A stretch of DNA of 64,000 nucleotides. Source: JAJZKE01 sp963762395. Its GTDB lineage: Bacteria > Patescibacteriota > Saccharimonadia > Saccharimonadales > UBA4665. A program made the translations under genes and the position numbers. How positions within the stretch are numbered: position 1 is the stretch's first letter; every line of letters starts with the position of its first letter. Of the stretch, positions 49,214 to 58,462 are shown in pieces. The notes beneath the pieces are model-generated. The model searched no databases. It was not told the DNA's origin and saw only the letters and a program-made list of their open reading frames with translations. The stretch spans positions 124,001 to 188,000 of the forward strand of contig CAVXKL010000004.1 of the NCBI GenBank assembly GCA_963762395.1. Reading direction: 5' to 3'.

Positions 49214-49876
49214 ATGAGTATAGAAAACAGTGTTGAACCATATGATAGAGGTCGAACGAAATCAAATCCTTTATGGCGTTGGTCTATGGCCTTATTCACG
49301 ACGCTGTCATTAACAGCTGCCGGGTTATCTGTGGCTGGCTGTGGAACACCCAAACCCAGTAATAAAAGTACAGGTGAGTCTGGTGCTACAACTGCTACTA
49401 GTAATACTAGTACAGGTGAGCCTGGTGCCATCACTGCCATAAGTGATCCCAAACCTGTTCCTGATTATTTTTCTGCAGCTGTTGCTAGCGTGATTATGGG
49501 AGAAACAATGCAATTACAATCTTGTGGCGAGGTAAATAATTCCAAAGTCTGCTCATACCTTGGAACTGTACCATATGATGGCGATTATGCTCTTTTATAT
49601 ATTGATGAGACAGAACCATCTCTTCTACCAGGACAAACCAATCCCTGTGATACTGCAGTCTACGAGGCTAGTGGCAGCCCATCTCCATATATCGCTGAAC
49701 CCACCCCTGGCGGTTGCGTTCTTGTTCCGGGCCAATTTAATAATGAAAACTTTGTGCAGGTATATGTAAATGGTACATATATAGATTTAACAGCTGCTGC
49801 TCTGCCTCCTCATCCTGTTTTAGATAATGAAATTCAAGCTGCATTTGCTATAGCAAGTGTCCTAGCGAAGTCATGA
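49214..49876 (+). CDS. Putative lipoprotein
   Basis: 220 aa. A 24-residue basic N terminus precedes a hydrophobic segment (27-42) ending in the lipobox LSVAGC (Cys43). After it comes a Ser/Thr/Gly-rich linker (45-75) with a twice-repeated STGESGA/STGEPGA unit, then a globular part with two Cys pairs (QSCGEVNNSKVCSYLG, NPCDTAVYE...GGCVLV). Presumably anchored on the outer face of the membrane. Function unknown. Confidence 0.75.
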   Translation: MSIENSVEPYDRGRTKSNPLWRWSMALFTTLSLTAAGLSVAGCGTPKPSNKSTGESGATTATSNTSTGEPGAITAISDPKPVPDYFSAAVASVIMGETMQLQSCGEVNNSKVCSYLGTVPYDGDYALLYIDETEPSLLPGQTNPCDTAVYEASGSPSPYIAEPTPGGCVLVPGQFNNENFVQVYVNGTYIDLTAAALPPHPVLDNEIQAAFAIASVLAKS

Positions 49877-49967
49877 TCACCTTAGATATTAATTAGGCGG
49901 TGGCACACTTTACTAAATTATTATCTAAGCATGTTTTCTAAAATTATCATTGATCGATAGTTATTCT

Positions 49968-50045
49968 TGGGGTGCCTGAAGAGACTTGAACTCTCGACTT
50001 CCAGTTCCACAAACTGGCGCTCTAACCAACTGAGCTACAGGCACC
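49968..50045 (-). tRNA. tRNA-His (anticodon GTG), CCA encoded
   Basis: On the minus strand: G-1 (50045) opposite C73, acceptor GTGCCTG/CAGGCAC, anticodon loop TTGTGGA, T arm GAGAGTTCAAGTCTCTT (pairing GAGAG/CTCTT with one wobble), CCA at 49970-49968. The extra G-1:C73 pair is diagnostic for tRNA-His. Confidence 0.96.
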
Positions 50046-50109
50046 ACGTGACTTCGAATTATATCTTATATAACTCCTAAGGAGCAATATGGTTATATCT
50101 AGGATCTTA

Positions 50110-50862
50110 CTATACCAACCTTGACTGGTCTTGGCATTCGCTTTTAAGAAAGTTCTTTGTTTCCGGAATTAACACTTTACGGACTTGTTGGTACTTAGGA
50201 TTGGGTAATAAAGTATTAAGATCTTGGTTAATCAAAGGTTGGTTTATATGTCCATCCATAAATTCAATTAATTTAGTAAAGTAATCTTTGGGATCAAGCC
50301 CAGTTCGTTCTTTTATGACGGCACCCTTATATTTGTATCCATGGGTAAAAAAATGGTGTATGTCGTAAACATCTCGTCCGGCGACTGTTTTATGTTTTTT
50401 ATACCTATCAGTTATAGCTACAAGTTTATTGGCAAACATCGTTTCAATAGTCTGACATCGCATCAATCGATCAATTTCGTTTAAATTCTGGACAGCGTAA
50501 TCATTGGCGGCAATTACTAGATCGTGAGCACTAACCTTGATGGTGTTTCTTTCCTTTGGATTATTGCTGGTGTATCTTAGCTGAAAGAACAAGGGCACGT
50601 TAAACTCTTTGACTAGGTTTAGGTCAAGCTTTTTATAAACCTTTAAGAACTCACTTCTTAGTACCGTAATCTGTCTCTTATCTAGTAGATCAAAATCCAA
50701 ATCGACCGAGAATCTATCTAAATAACCTAGCATGGCGGCCGCTGTTCCTCCCTTAAACGCTAGATATTGAGATAGCGGTGGATTATCTACTATCTCAATA
50801 AGTATGCGGTTCAAATAAGATTTATGCAGGCTATCTTCAGGTCTAAGATCTATCATAACCAA
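50110..50862 (-). CDS. AbiEii-type nucleotidyltransferase toxin
   Basis: 250 aa. Nucleotidyltransferase fold of the AbiEii/AbiGii family: YLAFKGGTAAAMLGYLDRFS then VDLDFDLLDK (the D-x-D metal ligands), followed by KVSAHDLVIAANDYA and FANKLVAITDRYKKHKTVAG, RDVYDIHHFF. Toxins of this type block growth by modifying tRNA ends and act in phage defence. The start is MVMIDL or MIDL. Overlaps the antitoxin gene by 20 nt. Confidence 0.9.
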   Translation of the reverse strand: MVMIDLRPEDSLHKSYLNRILIEIVDNPPLSQYLAFKGGTAAAMLGYLDRFSVDLDFDLLDKRQITVLRSEFLKVYKKLDLNLVKEFNVPLFFQLRYTSNNPKERNTIKVSAHDLVIAANDYAVQNLNEIDRLMRCQTIETMFANKLVAITDRYKKHKTVAGRDVYDIHHFFTHGYKYKGAVIKERTGLDPKDYFTKLIEFMDGHINQPLINQDLNTLLPNPKYQQVRKVLIPETKNFLKSECQDQSRLV

Positions 50863-51382
50863 CCTCCTTTTGGATCATCTTCACTCTAGACCAGTCAATA
50901 TCATCAGTAAAATCAAAATGATATTTAGGGTTAAAATAAAGCATGTCGGCAATCGCTCTTTCTAGAGTAGCAATAAAATAACCATTCCGCTGTTCAATAC
51001 CAAGTGGGTTACTTAAAAACTTGGCATTTAACTGGCGGAATAAATAACTGATACCGCCTACTGTTACTTCTTTTGATTGGTTGCTAACAAAAGTGTATTT
51101 GTAAACTGTCTGATTAATTACGCCGTGATTAAAAAGGATTGATTCGGTAGATAAATAGGCCGGGCGGTGGACAATGGCTTGTCCTAGGGCTGCTTTATCC
51201 AACCGTTCTATTGGCACAGTTGAGTATAACCCTTTAAACACCGGAATTAGAATACCCTTTTTAACATAACGTTTTATAGTTGTGTAAAGAGTATTTTTAT
51301 TATTGACGCCCCATAAAATAGCGAGGTCTCGGCTGTGATAGAGGGTCCTATCGAGTTTAAGTAGTTCATTTATCTTGTACAT
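50843..51382 (-). CDS. AbiEi-type antitoxin/transcriptional regulator
   Basis: 179 aa from the ATG at 51382 (MYKINELLKLDRTLY); this start lies 8 nt after a -10 box, whereas the longer frame to 51400 would begin in the promoter. N-terminal winged helix (residues 10-70: DLAILWGVNNKNTLYTTIKR, YVKKGILIPVFKGLYST) and a C-terminal AbiEi-like domain with RPAYLSTESILFNHGVI and ATLERAIADMLYF. Negatively autoregulates by binding a palindrome at its promoter, as known for AbiEi. Confidence 0.87.
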   Translation of the reverse strand: MYKINELLKLDRTLYHSRDLAILWGVNNKNTLYTTIKRYVKKGILIPVFKGLYSTVPIERLDKAALGQAIVHRPAYLSTESILFNHGVINQTVYKYTFVSNQSKEVTVGGISYLFRQLNAKFLSNPLGIEQRNGYFIATLERAIADMLYFNPKYHFDFTDDIDWSRVKMIQKEVGYDRS

Positions 51383-51419
51383 ATATGTACAGGATAACAT
51401 AACAGTTAATAATAGTCAA
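51376..51419 (-). promoter_or_regulatory. AbiE promoter with palindrome over the start codon
   Basis: Minus strand: TTGACT (51419-51414), 17-bp spacer, TATCCT (51396-51391), ATG at 51382. The perfect 16-bp palindrome TGTACATATATGTACA (51376-51391) spans from the -10 box across the start codon. Confidence 0.8.
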
Positions 51420-51425
51420 CAGTGC

Positions 51426-52634
51426 TTAGTTAAACTTACCGGGCTGAAGGTTGCTGACTTGAAGATTAGTTCCATAAGGCACATTGGCTGTGTCATAAAA
51501 GGTGTCTTTGTCCTGAATAATTGCTTGTGGTGGCAATTGGTCTGAATGGGTAGCAATACCATTAACCTTTTTAACAGCCGTACCAATAGCTAAAAATTCA
51601 ATTAGACCGTTTCCCAGGTTATATATGTATGTCTTAATACCTAGGACATCATCTGCACCAATCTCTTCAGCCTGGCTATGAATCTTGTTTAAAGATTGTT
51701 CACGGGCTCCATATATTAGATTTGTTAATACATCAATCTCGCCCTTTACAAGGTTTCTAAGCGTTGCCTTAATACCACCGGCTATACCTAAAGAATAGAC
51801 AGAGGTACCAATTAATAACTTCATTGGGGCATAACCGAGCTTGGCAACATTCCAAGTTTCCTGGGCAGTTAAGTCAGAAGTAGTTACTCCACCAACAGCA
51901 CTTGCTAGTGGACCAACAGATTCATTAACCGAAGCAGTACCTAACATCATCATTTCCTGAACGCCGCTACCAAAAGGTATGATGCTAGTTTCAATGCCAA
52001 TAACGCTATTTGCTCCTTCAGCCTTTGCCTCATTAACAATACGCTCTAAGGCTAAATTTCTAGTTGTGTTAAAGACATTGCTGAACTGTTTGACTTCACC
52101 CCTCGCCATTTGTCTAACTGAGCCAAACAGATTCCGCCCAAAACCAATTGAGTAAGCAACATTACCAAAAACAAAGCTGACTGGCATATAGCCGGCATCC
52201 CATTGGCAAAACAGTTCCTGAACATCTGCTGAGGTAGTAAAACTGCCCGGCCTGCCTTGATCTTGGCACATCGCTGAACCAACAGACAAAAATTCAATAT
52301 TGCCCTCGTGGAAAACAACTTCTGATGTTACACCGCTAGCACCAACACCGTTAGCTTCAATTAGTTCTTTATTAAAACGTTCGAGTGACAACCTTCTGCC
52401 TTCAGCAATCATGTTGGTGATAGTTGTAATCTCACCGCCAACAAATGATCTGACTCCTGATCTCATTGAACCAATAAAACCCATGGCAAAAACACTGTTA
52501 CCAACTAACAAATCACCAACCTTATACCCGAGCAGGTTAGCACAGTACATCTCATTGCCTGACATACCAGAGTATTTAACTGGATTCTTAACATCAGCAA
52601 GCTGTTGATCTTGTGGCGTATTGTCAGGATCCAT
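51426..52634 (-). CDS. Triple YbjQ-domain protein (UPF0145/heavy-metal-binding family)
   Basis: 402 aa from the ATG at 52634 (MDPDNTPQ); a TTG-started frame to 52655 is less likely. Three tandem YbjQ-like units of about 120 aa: each has a variable hydrophobic start (VGNSVFAMGFIGSMRSGVRS; VFGNVAYSIGFGRNLFGSVR; IGTSVYSLGIAGGIKATLRN), then GEI-T/D-x-x-TN or a variant, RxxxLxRxxxEA, a GAN/GAD-D element and a terminal FLAIGTAV-type strand. YbjQ single-domain proteins form rings and may bind metals. No signal peptide. Function unknown. Confidence 0.85.
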   Translation of the reverse strand: MDPDNTPQDQQLADVKNPVKYSGMSGNEMYCANLLGYKVGDLLVGNSVFAMGFIGSMRSGVRSFVGGEITTITNMIAEGRRLSLERFNKELIEANGVGASGVTSEVVFHEGNIEFLSVGSAMCQDQGRPGSFTTSADVQELFCQWDAGYMPVSFVFGNVAYSIGFGRNLFGSVRQMARGEVKQFSNVFNTTRNLALERIVNEAKAEGANSVIGIETSIIPFGSGVQEMMMLGTASVNESVGPLASAVGGVTTSDLTAQETWNVAKLGYAPMKLLIGTSVYSLGIAGGIKATLRNLVKGEIDVLTNLIYGAREQSLNKIHSQAEEIGADDVLGIKTYIYNLGNGLIEFLAIGTAVKKVNGIATHSDQLPPQAIIQDKDTFYDTANVPYGTNLQVSNLQPGKFN

Positions 52635-52747
52635 ATCGTTTTTATTTAAACACAAAGATTAGACAATTCAAACCAGACGCTAAACACTTTATATAATGCT
52701 TATACTTTGCTATATTTATAAGGATATGTTTCGAGAGAAATAAACAA

Positions 52748-55700
52748 ATGAAACGTTACTTTATTGCATCACTCTTTTTTATAGTTATTAGTATAGCTTT
52801 TCTGATTGGTCCATTATCATCAATAGCCTCAGCCATTATAGTTCCTGCTCCTGGTGGTAATTCTAGTCCAGGCCTTTATTTTACACTAAATTGGGTGAAT
52901 GAATGCACTATAAGTGGCACTGTTACTAATGTATCAAGTGACGGTACAAGCATCACAACCGACTTGACACTAACTGATCCAGCGTGCATTCAAGACTGGG
53001 ATCAATACGGTAAAACAGCAAATACGACTCAATATTTCGATAACAATACCTGCCAACAATCAGTTATTGGGGCGGATGCTTATCAACCTGGTACGGCTAT
53101 TATTCGGGGCACGATAAATTATCAAACAGCTAACGGCGGCTGTGCGCCGGATAATTTAACATCTAACAACTTTTTTACAATAGGCGACGATAGCAATGCC
53201 GACATAGTTTATTATGAAGATAGCGGTACTATTTATCGGGCCGATGGTAATACCTACTATACATTCACGCAGGACTCTAGTAATTCAAAAATATATTTGA
53301 GTAGTGGTGAACAACCTCCATGCGTAGATCGTATAGTTGTTACCGGAACCAATAGTGCAACATTGTGGGAGATAACGCCTAATAGTTCAAGTGGTCTTTA
53401 TGGTAGCAAGGAAGTGCCGCCATCAGATATTGGTGCTGGGAAAGGCTGTGTAGTAAGTTTAGCTGACGATGACATTAATGGTCCCCAGGCTAGTGGCCAA
53501 CCAGATAGCAATAATATCTGTATAAGTAATTTTGAGGAATCCGGTATATCCTCTAAAGTTTCAGGACAGTTGGCATCCTTTATTAATGCTACTTGTTCAA
53601 AACATCCCCAAAATAAAGATGGCAGTTTTTCCTTACATTTAGGAACATCAACGAATGCGGGTGCTTTAAGTGGAGGGGGGAATAATAATGGTAGTACTGG
53701 GCCCAGTTGTGAATCAAGCGGAGGACCACTGTCATGGATATTTTGCGCTGCTGTTGATGAGATTGCTAATGCGGAACATGCTCTTGAAAACGTTGTAGAT
53801 AAACTACTTAAATCACCGACAATAGTATTAAACCCCAGTCAAAAGGACGATACTCACACCTATACTATTTGGTCGAATTTTAGAATATTTGGAAACATAA
53901 TACTTGTCATAGCTCTATTGGCCGCTGTGATAGTAGAAGCAATAGGTGGTGGTGTATCGGAAGCATATACAGTCAAAAGAATGTTACCTCGCATCCTTGT
54001 TGCGGCTATATTAATCAATTTATCTATATATTTTGTTGCCGCACTTGTCGACATTACAAACATTCTGGGTCAGGGAATTAACGGTCTAATAAGCCAACCT
54101 TTTCAAAGCCCTAATGAGTGGAAGATATCCGTTAATGGTTTTGCTGGAGGAATTGGGTTCTTCGGGTTGGTAGGAGCCGGAGCGGTGCTTTGGGCAGGAG
54201 GTGGCGAGGCTATAGCAGCCATAGCCCTATTTGTTGGTTTACCCGTACTGATGGCTGTATTGGGTGTTTTGTTTACGCTAATGATAAGACAAGGAATATT
54301 AATCTTTCTGATCTTGATTTCTCCAGTAGCTTTTGCTCTTTATACTTTGCCTAACACAGAACAGTATTTTAAAAAATGGTGGGACTTATTATTTAAAACT
54401 CTGTTGGTTTACCCAATAGTTTCAGTTGTATTTGCTATGAGCAATGTGACGGCTGTCATAATGTCGTCATTAGGTGTCAAGCCAGATTGGCTAGGTGAAT
54501 TAATGGGTGTGCTTGCTCGAGTTGCACCGCTATTTTTAATTCCTTTTGCTTTCAAGATGGCTGGCGGAATAATTGGCAGTGTAAGCGGGGCTGTGGCTAA
54601 TATAGGCAAGAAAACTACAGAAGCTATCAAAGGTAATCCAAATCGTGAATCTAGTCTTAGAAATAAAGTTACGCGCCGCCTCGGACAGAAATATACCGAG
54701 CAGCAATATAGAGCAGTTGGCAGTAGGAATTATGAGGGTAAAGGTATTAGGAAACGAACCAGGCGTGCAATCAGCAAGACTGCTGATCTGTTTGGTAACG
54801 TAGACGCTAGAATCGCTGGCTACAACAAGGCAGCTGCCGGTAGGCGAGAAGACATAACCACCTTCGGAGATGACTCTCTGGTCTTTGCTGGTGCTGGTTA
54901 TTCACTGATGCCAGTTGAAGAAGGGCCTGATGGCAAACCAGTAGGAGGGACGGGTAGACAATATTTTAACTCTAAAGGTGTGAAAATTTCTAAGCAACTT
55001 TATGATAAGGGGAAAACTTTATATGGTGGTTCTCAGCACGATATCACCCAGTCACTAAACTATACTGTTTATAAATGTTTAACAGATGACGACAAAGCAG
55101 CTATGAAGTTTGCTTTTAATAAAAACGCCGAAGAACAGCATTGGACTGAGGAACAAATTAAAGGGAACTGGTTAGGTGCTACATTCCAGCATAAAGGTCA
55201 GCATGGATCAATTCGCTATGAAATGCCTACATTAAACAAAATAACAGGAAAAGTCATATCTACAGACATGGCTACGAATAGTAAGGCATACCATGACTTT
55301 CTGAAAGACACCAATATATCTCGACCATCTTTCAGACTTAGTGAGGTAACTGCTAAAGACTGGGCAGTAGCCGCTAAACAGCAACGTGATTTGGAGATGA
55401 AAGCGGTCAAAGGTAACGCAAGTGGACAAGATTTACAAGATTTAGCCATGACTTATGAATTATTTGATGCTGCTACTCACGAACTGCAAACAATACCAGG
55501 CCTTATTCCAAGAACGGGAACTGGAGCTGAGGCAGGTGCTCCTCAGGTTACTGCTTCAGGTGCTTCAGCCGCAGCCGCACCAATTATTGAAGCAGCTAAA
55601 AAAGATCGAGCCATGGAACTACGCCTTAAGGATGCTTCAACAATGGAGAAAGAGCTTATATTTACACCAACACCTCCTCCCGGGGTTCCTGGTCCACGCG

Positions 55701-55771
55701 GTCTAGCCAAAACTATCACTGACACAGATGGCTCGTCAAGTATATATACCAGTGGTGTAAATTTGAAATAA
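52748..55771 (+). CDS. VirB6/TrbL-like channel protein
   Basis: 1007 aa. Signal peptide (residues 1-29, IASLFFIVISIAFLIGPLSS), an exported Ser/Thr/Asn-rich domain with several Cys (30-365), a cluster of about six spans (375-625) that includes RILVAAILINLSIYFVAAL and MIRQGILIFLILISPVAFAL, typical of VirB6/TrbL inner-membrane subunits, then a basic cytoplasmic tail of 380 aa. The LILISPVAFALYTLP stretch is the most VirB6-like part. First gene of a four-gene operon; no ATPase genes are nearby in this window. Confidence 0.75.
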   Translation: MKRYFIASLFFIVISIAFLIGPLSSIASAIIVPAPGGNSSPGLYFTLNWVNECTISGTVTNVSSDGTSITTDLTLTDPACIQDWDQYGKTANTTQYFDNNTCQQSVIGADAYQPGTAIIRGTINYQTANGGCAPDNLTSNNFFTIGDDSNADIVYYEDSGTIYRADGNTYYTFTQDSSNSKIYLSSGEQPPCVDRIVVTGTNSATLWEITPNSSSGLYGSKEVPPSDIGAGKGCVVSLADDDINGPQASGQPDSNNICISNFEESGISSKVSGQLASFINATCSKHPQNKDGSFSLHLGTSTNAGALSGGGNNNGSTGPSCESSGGPLSWIFCAAVDEIANAEHALENVVDKLLKSPTIVLNPSQKDDTHTYTIWSNFRIFGNIILVIALLAAVIVEAIGGGVSEAYTVKRMLPRILVAAILINLSIYFVAALVDITNILGQGINGLISQPFQSPNEWKISVNGFAGGIGFFGLVGAGAVLWAGGGEAIAAIALFVGLPVLMAVLGVLFTLMIRQGILIFLILISPVAFALYTLPNTEQYFKKWWDLLFKTLLVYPIVSVVFAMSNVTAVIMSSLGVKPDWLGELMGVLARVAPLFLIPFAFKMAGGIIGSVSGAVANIGKKTTEAIKGNPNRESSLRNKVTRRLGQKYTEQQYRAVGSRNYEGKGIRKRTRRAISKTADLFGNVDARIAGYNKAAAGRREDITTFGDDSLVFAGAGYSLMPVEEGPDGKPVGGTGRQYFNSKGVKISKQLYDKGKTLYGGSQHDITQSLNYTVYKCLTDDDKAAMKFAFNKNAEEQHWTEEQIKGNWLGATFQHKGQHGSIRYEMPTLNKITGKVISTDMATNSKAYHDFLKDTNISRPSFRLSEVTAKDWAVAAKQQRDLEMKAVKGNASGQDLQDLAMTYELFDAATHELQTIPGLIPRTGTGAEAGAPQVTASGASAAAAPIIEAAKKDRAMELRLKDASTMEKELIFTPTPPPGVPGPRGLAKTITDTDGSSSIYTSGVNLK

Positions 55772-55861
55772 GATCTTTAGTAAATTAGGAGCGTGTTAGT
55801 AAATTGAAAAAATGAACAGCGAAGCAAAAACATTAATTAATGTAAAGTTGGCAAGAAAAAG

Positions 55862-58462
55862 ATGTCTCTAGCAGTTTACGACGACGAAGCACACACACCA
55901 GAAAGTGATAAAGATAGTAATTTAACGGGTAAAGAATTAATTAAACCAACTTTACCAAATAGTATGGCAGGCACGTCCAACAATGGTCTAGTAAACAGCA
56001 CGTCGTCTGCCAATGCCGGTAAACAGTCATCGTCAAAAATGAACCCTTCGGAATTGCTAAATGCTGAGAAAAATAGTACAAGTGCCTCAGGCTCTGGAGT
56101 TGTTGAAAATAAGAATTTTGATCTAGAAGGTAACTTTTGGAAATCAAATCAAAAGGGTGGTAGGACAAACAAATTAGCTGCTCTTACCTCCAGTGCAGTC
56201 AAGGGTAACCGTAAATTTTTACTTGGCGGAGGTATCGGTGGATTCATTATACTGTTAGTCTTTCTAGGTTTTGCAGCTTTTATCCCCTATGAACTGGTAC
56301 ATATTGAAGAAACTTTAATAAAGTACGAATCCAAAGTTGAAATGAAATTCGAGAAAGAAGCTGCACAACATATATTTCAAAAAATTATCAATCGTCATCT
56401 GGGGAAAACTCCTGAAGAAGAAAGTAATGCTGCCACTAAAGAAGAAGCGAGTGGAGCCGATCTTGAGGCTTCAATGGACAGCTTCGATACAACTAACCCA
56501 ACGGTAGTTGATGATCTGGCAAAAGTCGGTATCAATGTAAAGGAAAGTGCAGATGGAGCGTTTGAAGGTTTAACCGACTCAGATAATAATAATATCACCA
56601 ATAAAGTTGCGACTGATCCAGAAGTATTTGACGATCTAGAAACGGCTTTACCAGAATGGGATGTGGGTCAAATTGAGTCCTTCAGGCCATTTTTAACAGA
56701 TCAAGCAGGGTCTTCTTGGAGTGGACTTTCTGATACTGAGCAAGAAGATTTTCAAAAGAGTGTTGAAGATAAGTTAGCAAATGGAGCGAACCAAGAAGAC
56801 CTTAATGCTGCTACCACTGATGAAGATGAACCAGCACCAAAGGATTCCTCACAGGCCGTACTTAACGAAGTGAATGGTGGAATTTCTGACAGTGGGCAGG
56901 TAGGGAACGGTATTAAAGCCGAGGAAGCTGATTTAGCTAACGGAGGTTCAGAAGCAAGTGCCCTAACGGCAGGAGAAGATGCAATAAAAGGAAACTCGCC
57001 ACTCTTAGCTAGTAGTATTTTGACTGATGCTTGTAGTGTAAAAAATGCAGCATCTAGTGCTTCCAAGTCGCGAGTACCAACAATCCTGAAATTATTAATA
57101 CGACATGGAACTCTTCTTATTAGTTTAGCGGACGAATTAAAAAGCGGTAAGTTATCCGGGAATTCAGATAATAAGATGATGGAAATGTTGGGCGGCAATC
57201 CCGATGCCAAGTCAGGTGATCCAGACTCACAATCCTTCGCAGCATCTGCTGGTTGGCAAAGTGCTATCGGAAGTCAAGGTGGTGTACCGATGGACGAATC
57301 ATCGTTACCAATTAAAAACGAAGGGACAGATATTGTTAACCAGATTAACAGTGATTTGCCAGGATCGAGCTTTTCATGTTCTCTTTTAACGGGAGCTGCG
57401 GGTGGCTTTATTCAAGGCTTAATGGGAGTGGGTCAGTTTGTTGCAGATGATTTTAGTTTCGGCGCTACACAAGTAGGTATTACAGTCCTAGGAGGTGCAC
57501 TTAATGCGACTCTAAGCAAAATCGTAATCCCTGACATACTTAAATATTTTACACCGGTGGGCTTGATTGGTGCTGAGAATTCTACCCAGTGGTTAAATAA
57601 CTCTGATGCTGGACTGAATGTGGCATTTGGTACCTATAGTCGTCGTCTCGGAGCTAACCCGCAAACAAATACAAGCGCAGATAATCTGTATAGTGAAGCT
57701 AGCGAAGCCGAGACAGTACAATACCAGCAATTACCTATTTTAGATCGGATGTTTGCATTAAGTGATCCTAATTCAATTACATCACATATTGTTAACGAGT
57801 TACCAATAGGTGTATCAGCAAATATTTACAACATAGCGAATTTTTTCTCATCATTACCGTCAATCCTTGGACGTAGTCTCATCTCTTTATTTATTCCTAA
57901 ACTGTATGCTCAAACCACACCTACTAACCCCGGGGAACCTTACGGCATCGTCCAATATGCTTTTAATGATGGCGAGGTTAATCAATACGATCCGGTTGCA
58001 AATGAGCAATATCTATTGCAGGACGTTAGTTATCATGGTAATTCAGTCAGCAGACTAACCGCTCTAGGCAATCCCAATACCTATCAAGATAGTGTACAAG
58101 GTGATACTAATACTAATGATTTGCTACATTGTTATGTTGATAGTTTTGCTGAAATAATGGAGGATAATCCTAGCTTTGACCCGACAATGCCCGCACAAGG
58201 TGATCCTGGGTCTGATCATAACTGTGGAGCAATAGGAATGTATGATTATACAAGCGCTTCGCCAAACAATGTCGATATGCCTAATGATCAGACAGTAGCT
58301 TCTATTTACTGTTTAAACCTCGACGATAATGCTGGTGATCAAAACTGTATAAAGTTTCTATTAAACTCAGGCCAAGTCAATAATGATGTTGGACACTATA
58401 GACAATACCTACTGGACACACATGTAATGAGTGATTATATGAGTTTAACTAACGACCAATGA
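55862..58462 (+). CDS. Large membrane-anchored protein of the secretion operon
   Basis: 866 aa. A disordered cytoplasmic N terminus (1-115, rich in Ser/Asn) precedes a span (118-145, FLLGGGIGGFIILLVFLGFA). A coiled coil follows (147-190, YESKVEMKFEKEAAQHIFQK), then a long acidic exported region; a second hydrophobic stretch lies at 528-560. No family recognised. A short overlapping upstream frame (55812-55871, MNSEAKTLINVK) might be a leader peptide. Its stop overlaps the next gene by 4 nt (ATGA). Confidence 0.7.
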   Translation: MSLAVYDDEAHTPESDKDSNLTGKELIKPTLPNSMAGTSNNGLVNSTSSANAGKQSSSKMNPSELLNAEKNSTSASGSGVVENKNFDLEGNFWKSNQKGGRTNKLAALTSSAVKGNRKFLLGGGIGGFIILLVFLGFAAFIPYELVHIEETLIKYESKVEMKFEKEAAQHIFQKIINRHLGKTPEEESNAATKEEASGADLEASMDSFDTTNPTVVDDLAKVGINVKESADGAFEGLTDSDNNNITNKVATDPEVFDDLETALPEWDVGQIESFRPFLTDQAGSSWSGLSDTEQEDFQKSVEDKLANGANQEDLNAATTDEDEPAPKDSSQAVLNEVNGGISDSGQVGNGIKAEEADLANGGSEASALTAGEDAIKGNSPLLASSILTDACSVKNAASSASKSRVPTILKLLIRHGTLLISLADELKSGKLSGNSDNKMMEMLGGNPDAKSGDPDSQSFAASAGWQSAIGSQGGVPMDESSLPIKNEGTDIVNQINSDLPGSSFSCSLLTGAAGGFIQGLMGVGQFVADDFSFGATQVGITVLGGALNATLSKIVIPDILKYFTPVGLIGAENSTQWLNNSDAGLNVAFGTYSRRLGANPQTNTSADNLYSEASEAETVQYQQLPILDRMFALSDPNSITSHIVNELPIGVSANIYNIANFFSSLPSILGRSLISLFIPKLYAQTTPTNPGEPYGIVQYAFNDGEVNQYDPVANEQYLLQDVSYHGNSVSRLTALGNPNTYQDSVQGDTNTNDLLHCYVDSFAEIMEDNPSFDPTMPAQGDPGSDHNCGAIGMYDYTSASPNNVDMPNDQTVASIYCLNLDDNAGDQNCIKFLLNSGQVNNDVGHYRQYLLDTHVMSDYMSLTNDQ

